From Massilia sp. CFBP 13721 (GTDB taxonomy: Bacteria > Pseudomonadota > Gammaproteobacteria > Burkholderiales > Burkholderiaceae_D), in the NCBI RefSeq assembly GCF_014842025.1, contig NZ_JACYUY010000001.1, positions 294,751 through 358,750 of the forward strand: a DNA stretch of 64,000 bases, read 5' to 3'. This document shows positions 27,644 through 35,843 of this stretch, one piece after another (the stretch's first letter is position 1; each line of letters begins with the position of its first letter). The notes beneath the pieces were generated by a model, which was not told the DNA's origin, did no database searches, and saw nothing but the letters and a program-made list of their open reading frames with translations. The position numbers were made by a program, and so were the translations under genes.

Positions 27644-28251
27644 GCGGCGCGACGCAACCTGCCGTGTTCGTGGTCTTCGAAGGCCTGGACGGCACCGGCA
27701 AGAGCACCTGCGCGCAGGCGCTGGCGCAGCGGATCGGTGCGCGCTACATGACGACACCGGCTCCGGAGCTGCGCCAACTGCGCCAGAAGGTGCTCGACAG
27801 TTTCAGCGGCAGCCAGGAGGCCGCCCAGCTGTTCTACCTGTCGACGGTGTTCGCGGCATCGGCCGAGGTACGGGGCTTGCTGGACCAGGGCATCCCGGTC
27901 GTCATGGACCGCTACTTTCTCTCGACCCAGGTGTATGCGTGTTTCCGCGGCAGCCGGCTGGCGCTGGACGATGCCGCGTCGGCGCTGGTCCATGCGACCC
28001 TGACCGTCTGCCTGCACGCGCCGCTGGCGATGCGCCGCGAGCGCCTGCGCCGGCGTGGGTCCACGCCATCCGACGAGGAGACGCTGTCGCCGGTCGCGGA
28101 CAGGCAGTTACGGGAGGGCTACCGTACCAGGTCGTCGCTGCCCGTGGCCGGAACCTGGTTCGACTATCCGGGCCTGGCATCGCCTTCGCGCGTCGTCGAT
28201 GCGGTCGTGCGCCGGCTCGCCGCGCTCGCGGAGCGGGGAGACGCCGCATGA
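27640..28251 (+). CDS. thymidylate-kinase-like nucleoside monophosphate kinase
   Basis: 203 aa P-loop protein of the TMP kinase family: VFEGLDGTGKSTCAQAL (Walker A), DRYFLSTQVYACFRGSRLAL (DR[YF] motif) and an Arg-rich lid region (LAMRRERLRRRGS). Housekeeping Tmk normally sits beside holB. Here the gene overlaps a radical SAM gene in front and a HicA-like gene behind, both by ATGA. That setting, and the lack of the usual tmk neighbours, suggests a specialised kinase rather than the housekeeping one (inference). Confidence 0.8.
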   Translation: MSGATQPAVFVVFEGLDGTGKSTCAQALAQRIGARYMTTPAPELRQLRQKVLDSFSGSQEAAQLFYLSTVFAASAEVRGLLDQGIPVVMDRYFLSTQVYACFRGSRLALDDAASALVHATLTVCLHAPLAMRRERLRRRGSTPSDEETLSPVADRQLREGYRTRSSLPVAGTWFDYPGLASPSRVVDAVVRRLAALAERGDAA

Positions 28252-28499
28252 AGTACTCTTCCAGCAAGGACCTGGACCGGATCGTGCGGCTGCTGGTCAG
28301 GCAGGGGTGGTCTTTTTCGCACGGCGGCAAGCACGGACGACTGCGCACGCCCTGCGGCAAGCGCTTCGTGACGGTACCGGTGTCGCCCAGTTGCCGGCAT
28401 GCGGCGAAAAATTTCGCGGGCGACGTCAGGCGGCTGTTGAAACAGCGCTCGGTGCCCGCGTCGGCGCCGCGACCCCATCCTGCGCAACGCAGCCGTTGA
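28248..28499 (+). CDS. HicA-like small RNA-binding-fold protein
   Basis: 83 aa, basic. The layout follows HicA: helix (KDLDRIVRLLVRQGWSF), strand with GGKHGRLRTPCGKR carrying the conserved-type Gly-x-His, then VTVPVSPS, and a last helix (AAKNFAGDVRRLLKQ). HicA toxins are ribosome-independent mRNA interferases, but no HicB antitoxin follows. The gene overlaps the kinase-like gene by ATGA, so a role inside that operon is more likely than a free toxin. Assignment rests on pattern only. Confidence 0.6.
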   Translation: MKYSSSKDLDRIVRLLVRQGWSFSHGGKHGRLRTPCGKRFVTVPVSPSCRHAAKNFAGDVRRLLKQRSVPASAPRPHPAQRSR

Positions 28500-28649
28500 A
28501 ACCGACACGGTAAGCGCTGCCCGGCGCCTTTCAGTTGTTGCATCCAGGAAAATTCCTTGCTATTGTGCGGTGCTTGCGGCGCACACCGTAATCAGGTGCG
28601 CGCCGCAATGCCCGGGCGCCGGGCGTTCACACCATCGGGAAATCACGCA

Positions 28650-29168
28650 ATGACTTTATCGGGCAAGCCGAAGCTGCCTGCCAACGTGCAGGCAGCCATC
28701 GAAGACACCGTCGGCCTCAAGGGCGAAGACAAGAAGTGGGCCTTCCTTGCGGGACGGCTCGGATTGACCGAGGGCGTCCTGCGCAACAAGGTCGCCGCGG
28801 AGAAGGAAGACAAGCGCCATCACCTGACCCTGGCCGAAGCGCTGCACATGGCGCATGCGACCGACGACCACGTCCTGATTCGCGCCATCTGCCAGGAATT
28901 TGGCGGCGAATTCCTGCATTACCCGCGCGCGGACGGCGCCTCCGACCATGAACTGCTGGCGCAATACACCAGCATGATGCGCGAGCTGGGCCAGTTTTCG
29001 AACGACATCCACCTGTCGCTCGCCGACGGCAGGATCGATCCAAACGAACTGGCGAACCTGCGCAAGGACTTCCTGCGCCTGTCGGGCGCCCTGAGCGAGA
29101 TCATGGACCGCCTGCAAGCCAAGGCGAGCCGCGACGCCACCGAGAGTGCGCGCCCGGCCGGCGCCTGA
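28650..29168 (+). CDS. phage CII-like regulatory protein
   Basis: 172 aa. The first 110 residues resemble the phage regulatory CII/CP76 family: a helix-turn-helix (WAFLAGRLGLTEGVLRNKVA), then HHLTLAEALHMAHATDDHVLIRAICQEFGGEF. The C-terminal part is helical (LLAQYTSMMRELGQFSNDIHLSLADGRIDPNE, LSEIMDRLQAK) and may dimerise. It starts 150 nt after the HicA-like gene and could regulate the preceding operon or be a domesticated prophage gene. No other phage genes are nearby. Confidence 0.75.
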   Translation: MTLSGKPKLPANVQAAIEDTVGLKGEDKKWAFLAGRLGLTEGVLRNKVAAEKEDKRHHLTLAEALHMAHATDDHVLIRAICQEFGGEFLHYPRADGASDHELLAQYTSMMRELGQFSNDIHLSLADGRIDPNELANLRKDFLRLSGALSEIMDRLQAKASRDATESARPAGA

Positions 29169-29200
29169 AGTCGTCCCTGCCTGGCGCCCGGCCGCAGGCA

Positions 29201-30085
29201 TCACGGCGCCGGCTGCAGCACCGCCGGCATCGCACGCGACCAGCGGTTCGTCGACAGCGAAAAACCCAGCGCGCGCACCTGGTGATACCACCCGGCCGGC
29301 ACGTACAGCAAGTCGCCCGGTTCGACCACGAGTTCCAGCAGCGCCGCCTGGCGCGCCAGCGGAAAACGCGCGTAGTCGGGCGCTTCCGGATCGAAGGGTG
29401 AGCCGAACAGCAGCGCGTTTGCTTCGACCGGATACAGGAATTCGTCGTGGTGCGGCGGCGCCAGGAAGATCCGTTTCGAACCCCACAGCTGCACGAAGAT
29501 GTTGTCGTCGTAATCGGCATGCAGCGGCGTGACGGTGCCCGCCGGTCCGAGCCAAAAGCGCGGCGGGCCGGGCTTGTCGAACCAGGCGGGCCAGTGGCAG
29601 AAGCGGTTCAGTTCGCGCAGCTCGAGGTTGCCCAGGTAGGGCGGCAGGCCTGCGGCGCCACTGGCCGCCAGGTCGAGGTAATCCAGCATCGACATGTCGC
29701 GCATCGCGCGGTCGGGCGCGAAGGCGGTGCCCACGTAGTCGCCGACGCGGGCGCGCACGGGAATCGTGCTGAAGCGTTCGCGCAGGGTTTGTGGGGTGAG
29801 GCTTGCCAGCGGCCAGCGCGCCGCCAGGCCCGGAACCAGGAACGGCAGCCCTGCGGCGGCCCGTGCGCGGAAGGCCGCGGCGTCGAGCTTGCCGAGGCGC
29901 GGCACCGTCGCGATGTGCGGAAGGGCGCGCGCGGCCTGCCTGATTGCGGCGCGCATGGCGTCGATCGAGGCGACACCGCGCATCTCGGCGTCGCGCCGTT
30001 CGCGCACAGCCTTCCTGGCCAGCGCCTCCTCCGGCGACAGGCGCGGCGGCAGGCGCCGCGGGGTCGAACCATCCTTCTCTACCAT
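29201..30085 (-). CDS. cupin-like (JmjC/cupin_8) oxygenase domain protein
   Basis: 294 aa protein of the cupin_8/JmjC-like Fe(II)/2-oxoglutarate family. The iron site appears intact: His189 and Asp191 in TPLHADYDDN, and His268 in VPAGWYHQVRAL. The sheet residues FWLGPAGTVTPLH and FLAPPHHDEFLYP fit the family. Relatives hydroxylate proteins or small molecules; the target is unknown. The start is taken at MVEKDG; the open frame upstream continues into the intergenic region. Confidence 0.85.
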   Translation of the reverse strand: MVEKDGSTPRRLPPRLSPEEALARKAVRERRDAEMRGVASIDAMRAAIRQAARALPHIATVPRLGKLDAAAFRARAAAGLPFLVPGLAARWPLASLTPQTLRERFSTIPVRARVGDYVGTAFAPDRAMRDMSMLDYLDLAASGAAGLPPYLGNLELRELNRFCHWPAWFDKPGPPRFWLGPAGTVTPLHADYDDNIFVQLWGSKRIFLAPPHHDEFLYPVEANALLFGSPFDPEAPDYARFPLARQAALLELVVEPGDLLYVPAGWYHQVRALGFSLSTNRWSRAMPAVLQPAP

Positions 30086-30320
30086 GACTGCACGCTGCGA
30101 ATACTTTCCATTCTGACTGCCTGAATACCAAAACAGGCGACAGGATAACGTATCGCGCAGCACCCGGGGCATGCCGCCGTGACAGGGTCTGCATGATGCC
30201 AGGAAAGCATGAGCAAATTTTTAACTTTGTCTTGCGGCGCCCATGCAGTCATGCTAATTTCAGTACCAAGGTTCACCCTGCTCGCTTCGCTAGTTCACCT
30301 CTGGTCACTACGGGAAGATC

Positions 30321-31616
30321 ATGCATCCACGCGCCTGGTTTCTGCTCGTTCTTCTCGGCCTGTTCGCATTCCTCCCGCCAGCGGCCATTGCCGCGAACGA
30401 AGGTATCCGCCCGCTCGAACCCGAATCGAAAGTCGCCCTCGTCATCGGCAACACCCACTATGTCAACGCATTGCCGCTGAAGAACCCGGGTAACGACGCC
30501 AGCGACATGTGCGCGGCGCTTACCAGGCTCGGGTTCGAGGTCATCTGCAAGCTCGATCTCGCCACCAAGCGCGAGTTCAAGGACGCGATCTTCGAATTCA
30601 CCGGGAAAATCACCCCGCGCAGCGTCGCCCTGTTCTACTTCGCGGGCCACGGCCTGCAGGTCGACGGCGTCAACTACCTGATTCCCACCAGGGCCGCGTT
30701 CCGCGTGAAAAGCGACATCGAAGACGAGAGCGTCCAGATCAATTACCTGATGAGCGAACTGGAGGCGCGCCAGGCGGCCTTGAACATCTTCTTCCTCGAC
30801 GCCTGCCGCAACGACCCGCTCACCGACCCGGTGCGGGGCTACGTACCGATGATGGGCCTTGCCTCCCAGTTGTACGCCCCGCGCAACAGCATCGTCGCCA
30901 TGTCGACCGGCGCCGGCCAGCTCTCGCTCGATGGCGATGGCCGCAACGGGACGTTCACCAAGAACCTGCTGCACCACATCGGCACGCCGCGCCAGTCGAT
31001 CGAAGACACGCTCAAGGCGGTCAGCAGCGGCACGCGTGCCGACGCCGGCCGCTTCCAGCGCCAGCAGGATCCGCAGATCACGATCTCCTTCACCGACAGG
31101 TTTTGCCTGGCCGGCTGCGCCGACAGCGCCGTGGCCGCCGCGGCCGCAGCCAACGCCGCGGCCGACGCCGACGCGCTGCTCAAGACCAAGACGGCCGAAC
31201 TGAACCGCCTGGAAGCGACCATCAGCGCGACCCGGGCCAAGCAGGCCGAACTCGACGCCCAGCAGGCGCTGCTCCTGAAAAAGCGCGCCGAACTCGATAC
31301 CCTGCGCCAGGGCCTCGAAAACGTCGAATCGAAACAGGAAGAACTCCAGCGGCGCCAGGCCGAAGTGGCGCGGCGCGAACAGGAGCTGGCCAAGCTGGGC
31401 GCCGACATCAAGGCCTCGACCGACAAATTCAACGAACTCGAGGCGGTGCGGCTCGGCCTGTTGAAGAAGCAGGCCGAAGTCGACGCGATGCGCAAGTCCC
31501 TGGCGCTGCAACAGGCCAGCATCGACGCCACCCACAAGGATATCGCGACGCGTTCCGTCAAGGAACCGGAGAAGAAACCAGCACCGCCATCACCCACGGT
31601 CGTACCCACTTTCTGA
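30321..31616 (+). CDS. secreted caspase-family (C14) peptidase with C-terminal coiled coil
   Basis: 431 aa. The signal peptide (WFLLVLLGLFAFLPPAAIAA) is cleaved near residue 25. The caspase-like p20 domain has VALVIGNTHYVNALPLKNPGNDA, catalytic His110 in YFAGHGLQ and Cys162 in FLDACRNDP, so it appears active. After about residue 270 an Ala-rich stretch leads into a long heptad-like coiled coil (LEATISATRAKQAELDAQQ to about residue 400) and a Pro-rich tail. It probably acts in the periplasm. It is followed 25 nt later by an outer-membrane-type barrel gene, suggesting an operon. Confidence 0.88.
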   Translation: MHPRAWFLLVLLGLFAFLPPAAIAANEGIRPLEPESKVALVIGNTHYVNALPLKNPGNDASDMCAALTRLGFEVICKLDLATKREFKDAIFEFTGKITPRSVALFYFAGHGLQVDGVNYLIPTRAAFRVKSDIEDESVQINYLMSELEARQAALNIFFLDACRNDPLTDPVRGYVPMMGLASQLYAPRNSIVAMSTGAGQLSLDGDGRNGTFTKNLLHHIGTPRQSIEDTLKAVSSGTRADAGRFQRQQDPQITISFTDRFCLAGCADSAVAAAAAANAAADADALLKTKTAELNRLEATISATRAKQAELDAQQALLLKKRAELDTLRQGLENVESKQEELQRRQAEVARREQELAKLGADIKASTDKFNELEAVRLGLLKKQAEVDAMRKSLALQQASIDATHKDIATRSVKEPEKKPAPPSPTVVPTF

Positions 31617-31641
31617 CGCTGTTCACTCCAAGGGGATCCAT

Positions 31642-32493
31642 ATGAGGGCAAGAAACGCACGGCTGGTCTTTCCGTTAGTCCTGAGCACATTCGTCCTGTC
31701 CACGAGTCACGCCCAGACATCTCCCCCGACGGCAAAATTCACGATCGGCGCCAAGGTCTGGCACGCAGCGTGGCTCTCGTACGTGCCGGCGTCGTATTCC
31801 GGCATCGGCGCCAACGGCACGCCGGCCGTCGGCGACGTCGCCGATGCGGTGGAGGGAAGCGAGCACACCGATGTCATGCCCTTGCTCGGCCTCAGCTACG
31901 GGAAATTCTTCGCGTCAGCCAGCTATGGCCGTTTCACGGGCGATTTCAACGTCCGCAGCAGCCCCGTACTCACCCCCGGCGGCCAGACCCTGATCACGTC
32001 CCGCCTTGACCATTTCAAGCGCCGCGAAAGCGACCTCAACCTTGGCTACAGCATCGTGCCCGGGGTCGGCATCGTCCTCGGCTACAAGGATGCGACCGAG
32101 ACGCGCGACACGTCGCTGGGTATCCAACCGGGGCGCACACCCGTGCTGACGACCAAGGTCAGGGGCTTGCTGCTCGGGGCGACCGGGAACTTCGTGGTGG
32201 TTGACAAATTGAGCTTCTATGCCCAGGCCGGCTATGGTCCCGCGCGTTTCAGGCTGAGGTTTGCCGATCCGGCACTGGGGACGGTGAAGGCGAATGGCCG
32301 CTACATCATCGGCGAGCTTGGACTGAGCTACCCGATCTGGAGCAATGCCGCACGCGGCAGCGGCGCCGTCGCGGCCGTCGGTTATCGCACGCAGACCGTG
32401 AAAACCGACAGCGATGCCGGCATTTTCCAGTCGGCGCGCCGGCTGCGCGACGTGCGCGACGGCGCCGTCATGTCGCTGAACCTTACCCTGTAA
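31642..32493 (+). CDS. outer-membrane beta-barrel protein, hypothetical
   Basis: 283 aa. Signal peptide (LVFPLVLSTFVLSTSHAQ), then alternating amphipathic strands rich in aromatic residues and glycine (KFTIGAKVWHAAWLSYV, MPLLGLSYGKFFASASYGRF, LNLGYSIVPGVGIVLGYKDA, SFYAQAGYGPARFRLRF), ending in MSLNLTL. This is the pattern of an 8- to 12-strand barrel. AAGGGG precedes the start. It is probably cotranscribed with the caspase-like gene. The 163 nt to the next gene contain nothing recognisable. Confidence 0.75.
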   Translation: MRARNARLVFPLVLSTFVLSTSHAQTSPPTAKFTIGAKVWHAAWLSYVPASYSGIGANGTPAVGDVADAVEGSEHTDVMPLLGLSYGKFFASASYGRFTGDFNVRSSPVLTPGGQTLITSRLDHFKRRESDLNLGYSIVPGVGIVLGYKDATETRDTSLGIQPGRTPVLTTKVRGLLLGATGNFVVVDKLSFYAQAGYGPARFRLRFADPALGTVKANGRYIIGELGLSYPIWSNAARGSGAVAAVGYRTQTVKTDSDAGIFQSARRLRDVRDGAVMSLNLTL

Positions 32494-32656
32494 GCCGCCG
32501 CCGCGGCCGGGCGCACGGCTACATTGTTGCGTCCGGCAGACAGGCGGCGATGACAGCACCAGGCCGTGATTCCCTGCTATAAAATAATCGATCATCCAAT
32601 GCGCCGCCCTGCGGGGCGAGCATGGCCCCCACCGTGGCGCAGCAATGGGAGCGACT

Positions 32657-33472
32657 GTGTCGAGACGTCTCGTTGGGCTTTTCCTGTTGCCTGTCCTGTG
32701 CTGGGGGGCGCCGCGCGCCGCGCCGGCCACGCCCGCGCCTTCACCTGCGCCCGCACCTGCACCTGCCCTCACGATCACCTTCGCCGAAGGGGCGGCGCAG
32801 CTGGTGCGGGCGACCAGCCTGTACCGCGCAGGGCGCGGGGCCGTCCTGCACAAGAACGACTTGCTCGCATCGGGCAGCGGTGCGATCCAGCTCGATAACG
32901 GCGCGATCACGGTCGCCATCGGCCCCGCCTCGCGTGTATGGATCAGGAATACCGACGAGTTCATCCTCCTCGATGGCTGGCTGAAAGTACAGGCGCGCGC
33001 CGGGCAGGCCGTCACGGTCGCGACCACGCACCTGGCGCTGGCAGGCGCCGGCAGCACGCTGGCCCTGCGCGCCACGCCTGCGGCCAGTGCGCTGTTTGCC
33101 GAGTCGGGCGCGGTGCTGGTGCATGAACTCGACGCAGGCAAGCGCAAGCGCGGTATCAGCGTAGCGCACGAACACTTTGCCATGCGCACCGGGGCGGCGC
33201 CGCTGCGCCTGGCCGACCGCCCGCCCGCCGCCTTCCTGGCCGCCATGCCGTCCGGCTTTCGCGACGAACTGGTGCCCCTCGCCGTCGGCGGCGCACCGGC
33301 CGCGCCGCGCCACGAACGGGCGGCGACGTTCGCCGAACTCTCGCCCTGGGTGAGCGCGCATCCGGCCCTGGTCCGGCAGCTGCGCGCGCGTTTCGATCCT
33401 CCACGGCCGGCGCGCCCGACGCGCCCGACGCCGCGCGTCCTTCCACTGCTCGAGCACAAGGCCAGTCCATGA
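32657..33472 (+). CDS. FecR-domain periplasmic protein
   Basis: 271 aa. N-terminal signal (RRLVGLFLLPVLCWGAPRA), then a Pro/Ala linker and a FecR-like beta domain: AEGAAQLVRATSLYRAGRGAVLHKNDLLASGSGAIQLDNGAITVAIGPASRVWI. The C-terminus (RARFDPPRPARPTRP) is Pro/Arg-rich. A GTG start at 32657 is preferred because GGGAG lies 5 nt upstream; an ATG at 32645 is in frame but lacks a site. The stop overlaps the DUF3365 sensor gene by ATGA. FecR proteins usually sense or bind surface ligands; here no sigma factor is present. Confidence 0.75.
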   Translation: MSRRLVGLFLLPVLCWGAPRAAPATPAPSPAPAPAPALTITFAEGAAQLVRATSLYRAGRGAVLHKNDLLASGSGAIQLDNGAITVAIGPASRVWIRNTDEFILLDGWLKVQARAGQAVTVATTHLALAGAGSTLALRATPAASALFAESGAVLVHELDAGKRKRGISVAHEHFAMRTGAAPLRLADRPPAAFLAAMPSGFRDELVPLAVGGAPAAPRHERAATFAELSPWVSAHPALVRQLRARFDPPRPARPTRPTPRVLPLLEHKASP

Positions 33473-34347
33473 AACTGTCGATCGCTGCAAAATTCAACAT
33501 CGTGTTCCTGTCGATCTTCGCGGTCGGCTTCGGCGCCGCCAGCATGGTGACGAACTACCTGCTGCAGCAGAACGCCCGGGAAGAGACGCTGCAAAGCGCG
33601 CGCGTGCTGATGCAGTCGGCCCTGGCCGCGCGCAGCTACACGGCGGCGCAGATCGTGCCGCTGCTGGAAACGCGCCTGAAGTACGAATTCCTGCCGCAGT
33701 CGATCCCCTCGTTCGCCGCGACCGAGCAGCTCGGCCAGCTGCTCAAGCAGTATCCCGACTTCTCGTACAAGGAAGCGACGCTGAACCCGACCAACCTGCG
33801 CGACCGCGCCGCCGACTGGGAAGCGGACCTGATCCATACCCTGCGCGCCAAGCCGGCGCTGGCCGAACTGGTGGGCGAACGCAACACCTCGATCGGGCCG
33901 GCCCTGTACGTGGCGCGGCCGCTGCAGATCAAAAACGAAGCCTGCCTGCGCTGCCACAGCGTGCCCGATGCCGCACCGAAGACCATGCTCGACATCTACG
34001 GCCGCAACAACGGCTTCGGCTGGAAGCACATGGAGATCGTCGGCGCCCAGGTGGTGTCGGTGCCGATGGACGTGCCGCTGGCGCGCGCCGGCGCCATGCT
34101 GCATACCTATATGCTGTCGATGCTCGGGATCTTCGTGTTCCTGTTCATCGCGCTCAACGTCATGGTGCACGTGTTCGTCACGCGCCGTATTACGCGCATG
34201 TCGCGCCTGGCCGACGAGGTCAGCCTGGGCAAGTTCAACGACGAGGAGTTCGACGTCAAGGGCAATGACGAGCTGTCGACGCTGGCGCGCTCGTTCGCGC
34301 GCATGCGTTCGAGCCTGGCGTCGGCGATGAAGATGCTGGAAGAGTGA
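33469..34347 (+). CDS. DUF3365 (Tll0287-like) haem-binding sensor with HAMP domain
   Basis: 292 aa. TM1 about residues 7-29; periplasmic DUF3365 sensor domain about 40-205; TM2 about 212-236; HAMP about 237-289. The sensor domain contains CLRCH (Cys159, Cys162, His163), a c-type haem attachment motif, as in Tll0287-like proteins. The protein ends directly after the HAMP domain with no output domain, so the signal must pass to a partner. The Ser/Thr kinase gene begins 10 nt downstream. It overlaps the FecR-domain gene by ATGA. Confidence 0.85.
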   Translation: MKLSIAAKFNIVFLSIFAVGFGAASMVTNYLLQQNAREETLQSARVLMQSALAARSYTAAQIVPLLETRLKYEFLPQSIPSFAATEQLGQLLKQYPDFSYKEATLNPTNLRDRAADWEADLIHTLRAKPALAELVGERNTSIGPALYVARPLQIKNEACLRCHSVPDAAPKTMLDIYGRNNGFGWKHMEIVGAQVVSVPMDVPLARAGAMLHTYMLSMLGIFVFLFIALNVMVHVFVTRRITRMSRLADEVSLGKFNDEEFDVKGNDELSTLARSFARMRSSLASAMKMLEE

Positions 34348-34357
34348 AGGAGCGCGC

Positions 34358-35830
34358 ATGCTCACGCAGCTCGGCAAATACCGCATCGACGGCGTCCTCG
34401 GCAAGGGCGCGATGGGCGTCGTCTACAAGGCGTTCGATCCGGGCATCGAACGCGTGGTCGCGCTCAAGACCATCCGCAAGGAGATGTTCGGCGCGGACGA
34501 GCAGCAGGAACTCATCGGCCGTTTCAAGAACGAGGCGCAGGCCGCCGGGCGCCTGACCGACCCCAATATCGTCACCGTCTACGACTACGGCGAGGATGCC
34601 GAGTCGGCCTACATCGCGATGGAGTTTGTCGAAGGCACGGGCCTCGACAGCCTGCTGGTACCGGACCGTCCCACCGCGATGGCGCGCGTGCTGGCCTGGA
34701 TGGGCGGCCTGCTGGCGGGACTCGAGTACGCCCATGCGCGCGGGGTGGTGCACCGCGACGTCAAGCCGGCCAATCTGCTGGTCGCGCGCGATGGCCAGCT
34801 CAAGATCAGCGACTTCGGCATCGCCCGCATCGAGTCCTCCACGCTTACCCAGGCCGGATCGATGATCGGCACGCCGAGCTACATGTCGCCCGAACAGTTC
34901 CGCGGCGAGCCGGTCGACGGCCGCTCGGACGTTTTTTCCGCGGCGATCGTGCTGTACCAGCTGCTGACCGGGGTGCGCCCTTTCGTCGGCTCGGCCTCGG
35001 CCGTGATGCAGCAGATCCTCAACGACGATCCGCCGCCGCCATCGCGGCTGGCGCCGGCGCTGGGCGCCGGCTTCGACGCAGTGCTGGCGCGCGCCCTGGC
35101 CAGGCCGCCGCAGGCGCGCTACGCCTCGGCACGTGCTTTCCACGAAGCGCTGCTGGCCGCCGCGCAGGCCGCCGCGCAGGTTGCCGGCCCGGACCCGGAT
35201 GCCACCGCCCTGGCCGACGACGACCGCACCGTGCTCGCGCCCGGCTTGCCGGCGCCGGTGCACGCGTCCGCGGACCTGTCCAGCCCCATGGAGGGCAGCG
35301 TCATCACGACCATGACGCCATGGAAGCGCGAAGCGCTGGGCGACGTCGAAGCGAGCCTGGCGCGCCAGATCGGCCCGATGGCCAGGTTCCTGCTCAAGAA
35401 AGTGGCCGCCAAGGCCGAAGGACTCGATGAACTGGGGCAGCTGCTGCTGCCGCACATCCCGTCGGACCTGGGGCGGCTCCAGTTCGAGCAGGCGCTGGTC
35501 CAGATCGCGAAGAAACTCGATGCCGCGGGCACTGGCACCGGCACCGGCAACGGCGCGCTGCGTGGACCGGCGTCCGCTGTGACGAACCCGGCTGAGCGCA
35601 CCGCCCTGCCCGCGGGCGCAGCCGCCATGGCGGAGGGTGTCGACGATGCCTATGCCGAGGCCACGGCCCACAAGCTGGTGCAGATCATCGGCCCGATCGG
35701 GCGCGTGGTCGCCAGGCGCGCCATGAAGCAGGCCGGCGACAAGCTCGCCTTCCTGCAGCTGCTGGCCAGCCATATCGACAATCCCGGCGAACGCACGCGC
35801 TTCCTCGCGGACGCGGGCGCCCGGCCATGA
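34358..35830 (+). CDS. Ser/Thr protein kinase (PpkA-like) with duplicated C-terminal domain
   Basis: 490 aa. The Hanks-type kinase domain covers about residues 7-270: GKGAMGVVYKA glycine loop, Lys37 in VALK, HRDVKPANL (Asp134), DFG (152-154), GTPSYMSPEQ activation segment. There is no transmembrane helix, so it is cytosolic, unlike Pseudomonas PpkA. The C-terminus holds two copies of a 50-residue helical unit (IGPMARFLLKKVAAKAEGLDEL... near 325-370 and IGPIGRVVARRAMKQAGDKLAFL... near 440-485), joined by a Thr/Gly-rich linker. The 3' neighbour is a PP2C phosphatase. The T6SS cluster with its FHA protein lies 1.7 kb away on the other strand, so Thr-phosphorylation control of secretion is likely (inference). 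Confidence 0.88.
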   Translation: MLTQLGKYRIDGVLGKGAMGVVYKAFDPGIERVVALKTIRKEMFGADEQQELIGRFKNEAQAAGRLTDPNIVTVYDYGEDAESAYIAMEFVEGTGLDSLLVPDRPTAMARVLAWMGGLLAGLEYAHARGVVHRDVKPANLLVARDGQLKISDFGIARIESSTLTQAGSMIGTPSYMSPEQFRGEPVDGRSDVFSAAIVLYQLLTGVRPFVGSASAVMQQILNDDPPPPSRLAPALGAGFDAVLARALARPPQARYASARAFHEALLAAAQAAAQVAGPDPDATALADDDRTVLAPGLPAPVHASADLSSPMEGSVITTMTPWKREALGDVEASLARQIGPMARFLLKKVAAKAEGLDELGQLLLPHIPSDLGRLQFEQALVQIAKKLDAAGTGTGTGNGALRGPASAVTNPAERTALPAGAAAMAEGVDDAYAEATAHKLVQIIGPIGRVVARRAMKQAGDKLAFLQLLASHIDNPGERTRFLADAGARP

Positions 35831-35843
35831 CGGAGCTTGCCCG

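Noticed and set aside
28248..28650. Complete HicAB toxin-antitoxin pair
   Set aside because: Only a HicA-like protein is seen; the next gene is a CII-like regulator, not HicB.
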